A stretch of 64,000 nt of DNA, taken from the NCBI GenBank assembly GCA_034231615.1, contig CM067322.1:57230828-57294827 (forward strand), in the 5' to 3' direction. The translations under genes were made by a program, and so were the position numbers. Source of the stretch: Meghimatium bilineatum (Eukaryota; Mollusca; Gastropoda; Stylommatophora; Philomycidae). Positions 21,526 through 33,075 of the stretch are shown piece after piece (position 1 is the stretch's first letter; the number at the start of each line of letters is the position of its first letter). The notes below the pieces were generated by a model. The model made no database searches, was not told the origin of the DNA, and saw only the letters and a list, made by a program, of their open reading frames with translations.

Positions 21526-21815
21526 CGCTGGATGGATAGATAAATAGATATTTAAGTAGGTAGGTGAGTCGATACATCAATCGATAAATATATTTATATA
21601 TACATGTATATATGTATGCATGTATGTATGTATGTAGGCTGGTATATAGATGTACTATATGGTTATATATATTTATATTATATAGACTTATATATAGATG
21701 GATGGCTAGAGATATATATAGATAGATTGATAGACGAATGGATGGACAGACAGACAAGTAGGTAAATATGTAGGCAGGTATGTACTTAAATACGTAGGTA
21801 GATAGGTAGGTGGAT
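21280..21815. repeat. Degenerate (GATA)/(TATG) microsatellite field
   Basis: Pure (GATA)n of about seven units at 21495-21525 is embedded in 500 bases of interrupted GATA, TATA and TATG words. The minus-strand 123-codon open frame is a tetranucleotide artefact rich in Y, I, S and L. Confidence 0.85.
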
Positions 21816-22529
21816 GAAGAAGGAGGTTGAATTCTGAAAGATGATGGTGCAAAAATCACTCAAATAAATAACATGTACTTGATGAACGCGCGTTAGACTT
21901 TTCTACCATGGACCACACATAAAAATAGTCTTTGTCGATATTCCCAGGTGTCAAATGAAGCATAGGCCCTCGAAGGCTCTCAAACACGCACTGAAGCTGA
22001 CACCTAGACGAGTACTGCAGGCACGGCCAGATCCAGGAGTCCACACACGTGCAGAGAAAAAGCAGATGTATGTGTCTCATTACAGAATCGTAGACAGGAA
22101 AGCAAACGGCAACCTAATGTGTTCATACGGTGAGAAAAACGGTTAATGGGAGATTATGATTGAAATCGTTTGCCCGGGTGGCTGCAAGGTTAAATAAATG
22201 GAGTCCATCGCCAACACATGTTTTACGGTAATTAATGATTGGATACTAAATAAGGTGCCATATGACATACACTCATTGCCAGTAGAAAGGAGGTACAGTA
22301 CACTCTACAAGAGTAGGATTATGCACAGGCAGGTTAGTAATCTAGGTTCAGAAAGTATTTCTATGTTGAATCTGTTATACAAGTACTTAAATTTGTCCGT
22401 GATTATATCCATTCTATTGCATTCGCCTTCAGACTAATCTGAAGGTTTACAAGAAGTGGTAATTTTCTGTGTTTACACATTGTACACTTCCGGCGCTGTT
22501 GTGTGCTAGTGAAACAAGGATCATATACA
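21816..22529. other. Interval without recognised genes
   Basis: Two overlapping short frames (21955-22146 and 22198-22437) were inspected and match no family I recognise. No splice context makes either convincing. Confidence 0.4.
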
Positions 22530-22740
22530 TCCATCACGCGAGGAAGCTCAATCACAACCAGATAATGTGTCTCAGGAGCCATCATGCGAGGAAGCTCAAT
22601 CACATCCATATAATGTGTCTGAGATAGGAGCCATCACGCGAGGAAGCTCAATCACATCCATATAATGTGTCTGAGATAGGAGCCATCACGCGAGGAAGCT
22701 CAATCACATCCAGATATTGTGTCTCAGATAGGTGATAGCC
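22530..22740. repeat. Minisatellite, 48-52-bp unit, 4 copies
   Basis: CATCACGCGAGGAAGCTCAA starts units at 22532, 22580, 22632 and 22684. The rest reads TCACATCCATATAATGTGTC and TGAGATAGGAGC; the first unit spacing is 4 bases shorter. Confidence 0.9.
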
Positions 22741-22807
22741 ATCAAATAGAAAGATTAAGATTCCAAATATAGATGTCCTTGAAGAGATGATATCCTTAAC
22801 ATTGATT

Positions 22808-22992
22808 TAAATTGGTAGTGTATCCTATTAAGGACGTAGCTATCAATCCAACATTTGTTGGCTGTGGTGAATTTTCTAGGCAATATAAATACGTTCAGTA
22901 GTTTGCCATTGCTTTCTGAATGGTCTGGATGCACAGTTGTCTGTGTCGGGGATCGAACTCGGTACCACTTCGCCACAGAGCCGGACATTGTA
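22808..22992 (-). mobile_element. tRNA-derived SINE family E
   Basis: The minus strand begins GGCTCTGTGGCGAAGTGGTA (A-box TGGCGAAGTGG), followed almost at once by CCGAGTTCGATCCCC (B-box). About 30 bases normally between them are deleted. The body continues ACTGTGCATCCAGACCATTC and TATTTATATTGCC. This is the empty-site reference for the MITE insertion at 7526. The short minus-strand frame across it is not a gene. Confidence 0.8.
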
Positions 22993-23049
22993 AACAGAGT
23001 AGCATTGATACTACTCTTAAATAAAAAGTCATTCGTTTAAAAGGTCCTC

Positions 23050-23320
23050 AATACATATGCCAGATCACCGTCTCACCAAAATACTGCTCTATAATGAGAT
23101 GAAGATGGGCTATCGCTGAAAGAAACATTACAAGATTCATTAAAGATATCACTGAAAGAATTTGACACAGACCATGAAACACGGAAAGTTGGTGCACGAA
23201 AAATAGGAACATGGTTCTTTGCTTTAGAAAAAAGATTCAGCATCTTTCAGCAAAAGGAGAAATATAACAGCTCGGCAGCGGAGGATTGGATAGAAAAATA
23301 TGGACATCATTTGAAATGAT
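23050..23320 (+). mobile_element. LINE RT C-terminal fragment
   Basis: Frames joined across small shifts read MPDHRLTKILLYNEM, then (after a stop) KKHYK and the in-frame DSLKISLKEFDTDHETRKV, then RFSIFQQKEKYNSSA. This is the same LINE family tail as the minus-strand copy at 41905-42475. It is truncated upstream by the family-E SINE region. Confidence 0.8.
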
Positions 23321-23599
23321 TATACCATGCACAAACTCTGCAATGATCTATGGGGTTATTGTAGGGCTTATCGGCCAACTACGAAATCATACACAAGGAA
23401 TGAAAGATTGAATTGGCGTAGAGGATTCTGGCTACTAATTGTACTCTGGATGCCTCAAACATGGCGGCATGCCGAGGCTAATATTTGTGTCACGTAACTC
23501 CGTAACTACAGGCGATAATCCCCGGGGGTCATTGAAAAAATTCACTTTGTAAACAAGACGTGGTGAGCGACCTTTAACTGAATTTCGAGAACAAATAGT

Positions 23600-23800
23600 C
23601 AGCATCACTTGATAAATGAATGTAATAAATTGTCATCATCACTTGATAAATGCATATAATAAATTGTCATCATCACTTGATAAATGGACATAATAAATTG
23701 TCATCATCACTTGATAAATGGACATAATAAATTGTCATCATCACTTGATAAATGGATATAATAAATTGTCATCATCACTTGATAAATGGATATAATAAAT
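23600..23800. repeat. Minisatellite, 34-bp unit, 6 copies
   Basis: TGTCATCATCACTTGATAAA starts units at 23631, 23665, 23699, 23733 and 23767 after a partial copy at 23600. The rest of the unit is TGGACATAATAAAT. Confidence 0.95.
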
Positions 23801-24420
23801 GTACAATAACGTTTGTTTTTAAATCTCGTTTTAAAATGTTTTTTAAAATGCTGTTGAAATATTGTTTATAATTTTTTTTAAAATGTTTTAAATAATATTG
23901 TTTTTACATGTCATCAGCTGTTTAAAAATCACCCGATGTCGCGATGTATTGTGGGGTTGTGTTTTGAACCACTTCATTATATAAGTGAGCAGAGTTTTTA
24001 TTAATGCTACAATAAGTTCTAAACATGAAGACAAGAACATAACTGTTTACAAAATCTTTCAAATTAAGAGTGATTTGCCCCTATGTAACGGATTTTAGGC
24101 TTGTTTACAACGAATGTTAAAAAATGAGTTTGGAAACTTCTGTTTAATGTGTTTTTCTTTCATTTTTGCTTCTCTGGGCCGGTGTATTTGCCTTAGTATT
24201 TCATATTCCTGGCAGTCCTGAAGAATATGCTCTGCTGTCTGTGGTGCCTGTCCACATGCATACATGACCTTGTTGCCAATTTTGAACTTTGTATACATGT
24301 GATTGCGGAGTCGCAGTGTCCTTTTCTGAGGCGCAGAATGGCAACTTCTTCAGGTCTGTTCAAAATTTGGTAGTCATCTTGTGTTGGAGTTAGCTTTTTA
24401 ATTGCCTTGATCATCTTGTT

Positions 24421-25645
24421 TGTTTTTCGTTTTGTTTTTCGTTCGCTCTATTGTAACCATCACGGATATCCGTGCGATTTCCGCCGGGAGCGTGATTACG
24501 TTGTGCCACCGTTATGCGCCTTGTAGGCCTAGCATATCCGATTTCGGCATGCCTTGACAATTCGGGTGGGCTACCCTTAGCCTGTGACAGCCTCTATATC
24601 TGTCTCCAGGCACGCGTAGTGGAGACTCTTCGCCAAGACGATTTTTTGCTCTCGTCTGACTCGAACGAAGTGTTCCACTGTCTATGAGCTTGCCTCGTGT
24701 AATTGGACGTGCTGTGCCCATTGGGTACTGAACCGTTTCTCATCCGTGAGCCTGGTTCCTTAAGACGAAGAACTCAACAGAGGAGTTGGACCCTGGCTCT
24801 TTCGCCCTCTTAGCCGAGGTGTCATTCACCGACATCGTGTACCCCTTGTCCAAGTTCGAGTCTCACACCACGCGTTTGAGAGCAAGGCGTTCTCGAGCTG
24901 AGCGTCCTTGTCCCAATAGCGCCTGAGCCCATCAGGTACTGAACCCTTTCTCTCTTCAAGTGTATTTCCGGTGTAGGAAAACCTGACAGTAGAGTTGGGC
25001 CAGGGCTAAATCGTTGTCCCTTTTGTGCCTGAGTGCATCGAGTACGGAACCCTTTCTCTTCGCGAGCATATTTCCGGTTTAGGAAGGCTCGACATTAGAG
25101 TTGGGTTAGGTCTTCTTGCTTAACCAAACGCCAATGGATGGGTCTGGGTCTCTGACTGTAAGGAACACAGGTAACTAGAAGCTCGTCTCGAGCTGACGGA
25201 GCTTGTAGTTCCCCTTTCCTAGGGACTTTTCACTTTCTATTTGCAGTTCGCGCTGCCCTCTAGCGCTGTTCTGCCATTTCGTTGTTTCATTGTACTCGGT
25301 ATGAAATCTATTTGTCTCTCGCCATGCATCTATCTTTACGTGCATTTTACATTGGCCGCCCCTCCAATGTTCGGACTGGACTGACTTGCTTCACTGTATG
25401 TCGACAGTGTCGCTATATGTGGTGATGCTGGTGGTGTCGGAGATATTGTCTGTCTCTTGTGCAGTCAAATCTCTTTCCATCTGCTACCTCCACATTCTCG
25501 GACACGATCACCAAATGATTTGGCCAGAATCAGCTCGAGCTGCTGTATTTCTGTTTCCAGAGTGCACCGCGTGGAGGTACATTTGGGATCTTGGTTATCT
25601 GCTAACCCTTGGTCCGCCTAGAGCAATGCGTTCCCTTTGCATCCC
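24421..25645 (-). mobile_element. Long non-coding element family L, copy 3, with target duplication
   Basis: Inserted into the large LINE between its RNase H and its C-terminal tail. On + the flanks are CCTTGATCATCTTGTT (24405-24420) and CCTTGATCATCTGTT (25646-25660), an approximately 15-bp target-site duplication. On the element strand it starts GGGATGCAAAGGGAACGCA and ends GAGCGAACGAAAAACAAAAC, an A-rich tail. It is about 1225 bp and has no long open frame. GGTACTGAACC-type words at 24724, 24935 and 25041 are spaced in multiples of about 106, indicating internal tandem units. The last 140 bases are family C, with a CACGGATATCCGTG palindrome. Confidence 0.8.
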
Positions 25646-26016
25646 CCTTGATCATCTGTTTCTTTTGATGATACGTTATTGGCACATCTGGTGGATCATC
25701 AGCAGCTTCCCCCTTAGACAGACGATCTGCTTTCCCGTTTCCAGATATTCCAAAATGTAATGGTATCAACTGCATAGCTACTTTACCCTGATTGCGCAGT
25801 TCGGTCAGTAGTACCCTCAGGTCTGGTAGTTTTTTGTACTGGATCACTTGGAGTACTGATCATGCATCTGTCAAGAATATTACAGGCTGTGATTCAAGAT
25901 TGGTGCTTAGCAGTTTCACAGTTGCCACCTTGATTGCCTGCATTTCTGGATTTATGCCTCTCGTAATTATGGCAGAATTTTCCCATTGGTACTTTAATTA
26001 TTTAACACTGTTTGGG

Positions 26017-26124
<108 letters not shown>

Positions 26125-26597
26125 CTGCTCCTCCATTTTCACTGCATTATTTGCTGACCATTATGTAATGACTCTGATCCATATAACATGTAGGTTTTCT
26201 TTATCAAGTAGACTGAGAGTAACTGTCCTTCGTTATACACAATTATTTTGATTCTCACTTAAATTTCCTTTCAGTTCAGTTTGAATATGAATAAGTAAAC
26301 CACTATCCTCTCTCCAAGAGGTTTGTTCTGGTATAGACTTTAGGGGGTTGTCAACTTCCGGCAAGTCTGAAATTTTTCTACTAACGACTACGGAGTCGTT
26401 TAGCCTGATGGATAAAGCTACTTCTTTGCAGTCGCCCCATGGTTAAATTTTGAAATCTTTCTTTGATTGGATGACTTGGCATATAGTGAAACTTTTCTGA
26501 ATGTATTATCACTTTTGTGTCTCTTCGTTCACTTAGTGTTTGTATTCTCTCCATTTTCTCTATCTCTACTATGGGTGTTGATTTTATTGCTCCTGTG

Positions 26598-26915
26598 ATG
26601 ATCATACGTGCCTGGTTTTGCACCTTATCTATCTCAGATGATCATAAGTGCCTGGTTTTGCACCTTATCTATCTCAGACGATCTTAAGTGCCTGGCTTTG
26701 CACCTTATCTATCTCAGATGATCTTAAGTGCCTGGTTTTGCACCTTATCTATCTCAGATGATCATAAGTGCCTGGTTTTGCACCTTATCTATCTCAGATG
26801 ATCTTAAGTGCCTGGTTTTGCACCTTATCTATCTCAGATGATCTTAAGTGCCTGGTTTTGCACCTTATCTCAGATGATCTTAAGTGCCTGGTTGTGCACC
26901 TTATCTAGCTCATGT
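26598..26915. repeat. Minisatellite, 40-bp unit, about 8 copies, derived from LINE coding sequence
   Basis: Units begin GATGATCATAAGTGCCTGG at 26598, 26638, 26678, 26718, 26758, 26798 and 26838, with a 36-base unit before 26874. On minus the unit encodes DKVQNQA, the segment of the host LINE just before MIITGAIKSTPI. The array is therefore an expansion of the element's own sequence. The 40-base period shifts frame at each copy. Confidence 0.93.
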
Positions 26916-29639
26916 AATGTAGTTTTTTATACTGGACACCATGCAGTAGATCCATATTCTAGGTGTTGTCGTATGCCAACTTTACTAAGTATTTTCCCAT
27001 TTGCTCCCCATGTGGTTCCACTTAGTTTTTCCAGGAGGGCTAACTTTCTTTTGGCCTTTGCTGTTGCTTTTTTTGATGTGTTCCTTCCATGTCAAATGTG
27101 ACTCCAAGATATGTTAGTTGTTTATCTGCCGTCAATGGCTCTCCATTTATTTTGATGTCACCAGCTTTTGTTTTGGTGAGAGAGTAAAGAGAGTACCGCG
27201 ACACTTATCTATATTGATGTTGACGTAAAACCTGCTTTCCCATGTGATTAAGGCATCTATAGCTCCCTGTGCCTGTTTGGTAGCAACTGTCGCATGTTCT
27301 TCCATGCACCATAGTACCAAGTCATCAGCATACATTGCCACTCTTGCACCATGTGATAGTTCACCCACCAGATAATTGATGTAGACCAGGAACAATGTGA
27401 GGGGCAATATCCCTCCCTGTAGTACCCCATGACATAGTAGGACTTTCTTACTTTTGTAATCATCTAGTTGTGCTCTGGCTCTTCTGTTATGTAAGCATGC
27501 TTTTATTCATTTATACATCCTACTATTCACTCTGCAATTTCTCAATTTTTTTAGAAGTCCTCCTTTCCAAACCTTGTCAAAAGCTTTCCTTAGGTCTAAC
27601 CAGGCTGCTTGGAACAGTTTCTTATCTTGAAATGCATCCTCTATCTCTTGAGAAAGGTAGGTTGCCTGATCTTCAGTAGTGGCATTGCCTGAAGCCTGTT
27701 GTGATACAAGAAGGTTTTTACTCTCAAGGTACCAGTGAAACCCGTGGTTGATAATACGCTCCATAGTTTTGCATTGACATCTTGTGAAACTGATTGGTCT
27801 GTAGTTGGAGAAAATGGTGCTGTCGTTTCCTGATTTAGGGATTGGTGTCATGTTTGCTTCACTCCAGGTCTGTGGAACATTGCATGTAATCCAACCTATA
27901 TTCATGATCTGCAGCAGCTTTGTTTTGCTGAAATTTCCAGAGTTTTTTATCATTTCATTGGACGCTCCATTGGAAACTCCATCATTACTAGGTTACTTCT
28001 TCAATTTCACTGTAGATACTACATGCTCCAGTTCTCTGAGTGTGAACGGTGCCTCCATGACTTCAGATATGGTTCCATCTTGTTTAGTGTTTCCTCGCTT
28101 CTCACGAATCTCCTGTTGTTTCTCTTGGCTAATTTTGATGTTGTCTTTAGCAAATGAGTCTGCAAAATAGTCAGCTGCCTGTTTTCCCATGAGGATTTTT
28201 CCATCCTTTTATAGTGTGATATTTCGATTTCTCCTGTTACCCTCATTATTTAGTTGTTTTACCAACTTCCACAGTTTCCTGGTATACCTCTCAAGATTCA
28301 GCGATTATGTTTTCTCTTTCCAGTTGCTCCACGTGAATTGTAGCTTGGCTCGCTACAATTTTGCCTTAGCGTGTTGATATTTATTGTGGTTCTCTTGACA
28401 TGGTTTTGTCTCTGACTGCTGTCGAGTTGTTTCCACTTCACTTTTCAGTATTTCTAGTTCACTACTCCAATAAGATATGTAGTGTTTACGGTCTGCTTTA
28501 TGGATGGTTTTAAGAGCAGCATGTAATACATATCTTTAGAATTCATTGACTACCTTATTGATATCTTTGTCTGTAATTAGGTCTCTGGCTAGTACACTGG
28601 TGTAGTGTCGGTACATTGTCCAGTTTGCCTATCTTGTAGTTCCACCTAGAGAGAGTGCTGCTATCTTTAATATATTCACTATCTAGTCAGTAAGACTGGA
28701 TGGTGGTCGCTGCCCCCCAAGCTGCATTCCAACAACACGATTGATGTTCCACTACTCCAAACCTAGTGAAGGTTGGGGGGGGGGGTCAGTTGGTTGGTTG
28801 ATCTTGATAGGTTCATGTTCATCCTGCCAGTTTTATAATTCCTCACCTCTCCTGTCCATGGGATCATAACCCCAACTCTGCGAGTGGATATTAAAGTCTC
28901 CGCACACAATTAATCTTCCTTGCAATGAGATTGTGTCTAGTGCTAATAGGCAGTTATTCGGAAAGTAATAGTGGAGAGGTGGAATTCCGTACTTTCTGTA
29001 GTTAGGTGGAGTATCTGATATTCCACCCCTTCGATATATGTCTCTAAATGACATGTACTGATATTGTTCTTAACCAGCGTCAGTAATTTTAACCTTTTAC
29101 CCTAAAATTACCCTTTTCGCCTGTCTTTTCGGTTTGATTGATAGCATTGATAACCTCTTATTTTGAAATCTACATCCTTGTTAAGATGGATTTCTTGCAA
29201 GTGGCATACATTTACTTGCTCTTCATTTAAGATGTATTAGTTTTTTACTTTTTTGTTGTTGATGTCTTCAGCAATTCCAATGCATTATTTTTAATGGTTA
29301 TTTTTTGGAGAAATTGGGAAGAAGTTCCAGTAGTTGGAGCTGGACCATTTCGAGGCTTAGGGTCCGGTATCGTCCCTGCCTGGATGTCCGTCACAGGGCA
29401 GGCACCATAACATATATCAGATTGAAGCATATTCCCATTGTGTGGGTTGGTGCGCCTCTTGACTGATTGCCTATGTCTTCGACACCTATACTTGCTAGGG
29501 CAGACTATGGTCTTGCTCGATTTTAGGAGGGCATGGTCAGTATTAATTTCCAGCCTCTTGTGGCTGGATTAACCCCCATCTCATCGACAAGGTGCTGGCC
29601 TCGATGGGGTGAATTAGTACTCAAATATTAATATTGACA

Positions 29640-30243
29640 AGCTTTATGCGCCTTTAAAATTAACACATCCGTTATAATTGTATGCTACTTTTGTTTCTTA
29701 CTTTGTAAGAAATACTGGTATAATCAAGCTTAAATCCGCAAGCAAATTTTAAAATGCTAATAATATTGCTCTGCCACTCAGTGTAACACATGATGATGAT
29801 TACTTGCTGTGGACGGACAATATATTCATGATACTATTTAGCTAGTTTACATCGTCGATAAAAATGTTAAGTTTTTTTTAACTCAATACATCCAGCTTCC
29901 ATTAACACCGATGTAGGATTCGTATACTTGGAACATGATGATGATGGCATAAAGGCGAGGAAGTGCCAGTTAGTCACTCTTGTTCCATATAACAGGCAGT
30001 GGGTGTTTTACGTTCAGCCAAAGTTTGAGGTACTTCACAGAAATCTAGATACAAATAAGGAGTAACTACGGAAATTGGCACGTCACAGGCATAGACAAAA
30101 ATTATGTTGCCGGGAATTCCTTTGCCTGATTTGTTTATAATCTCATATTGTTGATTACCATAAAAGAATTGGGGGGGGGGGTGTTAAAATTATCACTTCC
30201 CCTTTCTTATCTACGGTGTTTGTAGATGACTGTTGAACTAAAT
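29640..30243. other. Interval without recognised genes
   Basis: AT-rich flank of the LINE 5' end. A G-run at 30172 followed by TTATCACTTCCCC resembles the interior of family P but no termini were found. Confidence 0.4.
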
Positions 30244-30545
30244 GTGTTCGTGTACTAAATGCTACAATTTGGGCCATCTTCTGAATGAAGTCGTGGCGTA
30301 CTAAATACTACAAGTTGGACCGTGTTCTGAATGTGTTCGCGTACTAAATACTACAAGTTGGACCCTGTTCTGAATGTGTTCGCATACTAAATGCTACAAG
30401 TTGGACCGTGTTCTGAATGTGTTCGCATACTAAATGCTACAAGTTGGACCGTGTTCTGAATGTGCTCGCGTACTACATATTACATGTTCGGCCGTGTTCT
30501 GAATGTATTCGCGTACTAAATGCCACAAGTTGTGCCGTCTTATAC
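30244..30545. repeat. Minisatellite, 43-bp unit, 7 copies
   Basis: GTGTTCGCGTACTAAATACT plus ACAAGTTGGACCGTGTTCTG repeats at 43-base steps. The outer copies are more diverged than the inner ones, a usual pattern of array ageing. Confidence 0.93.
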
Positions 30546-31984
30546 TTCATAGTAGTCACTTTTCCTTTCCGTACTGGCAAATTTGAGGCATTACAAATGT
30601 CTTCAGCAGGGTTCATAACAACAGAGATCATGTCAATAATTGCTTCACTTGGCTGTCCGATTTTTTCCATGCTTGAACACTGTGACCATGCATGCTGCAA
30701 GAGACGGTTGAGCTAACTGTTTTATTCCATATGTCAAAGTAATTTAAAAGTCAAGTGGATATCGGATGTGTTGGATTGAAATGAGCAAGTATCGCTACAA
30801 AAATGTAAGCAATGAAATACGTATTCAGTTTTTCGGGCAGGGTAAACAAAACTTGGAACAGGGTAATGAAGTTTTACTAATTATTAATAACACACATAGT
30901 AACACACAGAAATCAACGTTTCTACCAAAAGACCTTTATCATAAGCACAACATAATACACGACGAGTAAGACTGTCCACGTTTACATAATTATGGATAAA
31001 CCGCTTTCCGGAAAACATTCTGCTGACCAATAATTTGAAAAGGAAAACAAAAATAGAAGATTCTTTGGCCAGAAAAGTATGTTCATAGGACGAATTTCGA
31101 AGAGGTCACTCAATGTCGTCTAGCAGAAATTCTAGACCTGATAAATGTAACGCAAGTTTCTCTCAGTTAAAATGTTCCACTTGCATTCCTTCCGTGGTGT
31201 AGCGTCAATAGACGCCAAAATGCTCGTCATCTCCTCCTATGATTAAACAACTTAAATAACGCACACAATTTTAGTTATTTACTATAAACATTACAGAAAG
31301 ATATCGTAGGTTCATTTTTATTTTGAAAGTTATCAGTCACTGACGCCAAAACAATTTAGCGTACTATTTCGTTCTCAACAGCAACGTTCATTGGTGCTTG
31401 AGGATCTGACTTTTGATCTGTTAATAGCGATTGAATTATTATTTCAGACGCTAGTTTCATAACAATAATCCTCTCAGAAATAATTATTACTAATTCTCAG
31501 AAATGGAAACGAAAATTCCCTAAAAGTTACAATGTGATATATAGACAATATTGCGTTTTACTGTGGTAAAGGAAACTGTTATTTAGTGACTAATAGTGCG
31601 TTAATCAATAAGGCAATGTGTTGTAGATAATATCTTGAATGTTTTCTGTGAACGACTGAGCGATAACACCGAGTGAATGTAATACTCAAGATTAGAAACC
31701 TTTATATTAAATCGTACGATATTAACGTTTGTTAGAGAATTGAACATTTTCACAGAAAAGAAGAACAGCCGCTTGGAACTGGATTACAAAATTATATAAG
31801 GTATATTTTAAAAAACTAGTTAATATATTATATAGAGCCGCAAATACGTGTTTCTGGGGGGAATAAGAGGTGGGGGAAGATCTACCTATCTACTAAAAAA
31901 GAGGTCACTCGACGTCCCCAGTGTAAAAATTCACGCTACGCTACATCCTTACTCTGTGATACTCTCAAACGTATTTTTAGACCA
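30546..31984. other. Interval without recognised genes
   Basis: No conserved frame recognised. The 30417-30716 frame is partly minisatellite. GGATATCGGATGTGTTGGA at 30757 weakly resembles the family-A core. Confidence 0.4.
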
Positions 31985-32300
31985 GCACTTGTGTATCAAC
32001 TCTGTACCAAACGAACATATTCACTTGGTGTATCACAGATCATGCAAATTAAAATATTTTGGACACATGATACCTTATTCAAGACCTCACGTGAGGGTAA
32101 AAAGGGAAGTGAGCAAGTCAAAAAGGAAAGCGAACAAGAGGTAGACAGCGATATAATTGGGAGAGTAACATCACAAGATGGACAGGTTACAGTCTAGCAG
32201 AGTGCACAACCAAGACAAGAGACAGGAGATGTTGGAGATCCGTTGCAGCCAACCCTCGTTGCGGAGACGGCACTTGATAATGATGATGATCACATACTTA
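31985..32300 (+). mobile_element. RTE-type LINE 3' end with GAT tail
   Basis: The + strand reads CKLKYFGHMI, then KVKKESEQE, then ITRWTGYSLAECTTKTRDRR and CWRSVAANPRCGDGT before a stop. The terminal GATAATGATGATGAT is the microsatellite tail. The same tail is found inverted at 45085-45245 and decayed at 18985. RT and endonuclease are absent (5' truncation). Confidence 0.85.
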
Positions 32301-32524
32301 TTTCTCTAGAAGTTAATTCCTTGTAAGGAATAATCACATCATACATTGGTACCATAGATCGTTTTCGTCGCGTTATGTTTTGTTTCAAAACCCAAGGAGA
32401 CAGTCAAAATTCTCCAAGATCAGAGATGATCGGGCTGAAAAAATACCCATAGCGTGCATGTGGATTGAGGTAAATAAAGAATTATCTTGACACATTCCTT
32501 ATTGCAGATTTACATTCTTATAAC

Positions 32525-32855
32525 CTGACGCATGTTCTGTGTGGCGTATGTTCTGTGTGGCGTATGTTCTGTGTGGCGCATGTTCTGTGTGGCGCATGTT
32601 CTGTGTGGCGCATGTTCTGTGTGGCGCAAGTTCTGTGTGGCGCATGTTCTGTGTGGAGCATGTTCTGTGTGGCGTATGTTCTGTGTGGCGCAAGTTCTGT
32701 GTGGCGCATGTTATGTGTGGCACATGTTCTGTGTGGCCTATGTTCTGTTTCATATGTTCTGTGTGGTACATGTTCTATGTGGTGCATGTTCTGTGTGGCG
32801 CAAGTTCTGTGTGGCGCATGTTCTGTGTGGTGCATGTTCTGTATTTCGTATGGGC
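32525..32855. repeat. Minisatellite, 16-bp unit, about 20 copies
   Basis: TGTTCTGTGTGGCGCA repeats with single-base variants and two short indels. Sixteen is not divisible by three, but 48 is, so several frames stay open with 16-residue repeats on both strands. All are artefacts. Confidence 0.95.
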
Positions 32856-33075
32856 TGAAGAGGCTGGAGAGTTTCATGCGTGAAGACCAGGAAAGAAACT
32901 AGCCAAGAACTAGCCAAGTGCTTGCCTCATCTGCCTATGGTGCTAACACACTTGTCTGGTTTACATAGCTGTAATTTCTGCTGCTGTGATCTCCGCTAAG
33001 ATATGTTTGTATTCTTATATGAAATCACTACCGTCATCTTCAGCTTAGCTTTAAGGTTTTAATAGAATCATAGAA

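Noticed and set aside
22755-22988. 77-codon minus-strand frame as a small protein
   Set aside because: It translates a tRNA-derived SINE, including its A- and B-box region.
25386-25760. 124-codon plus-strand frame
   Set aside because: It crosses the boundary between the nested L element and the LINE RNase H region; the coding signal is on the opposite strand.
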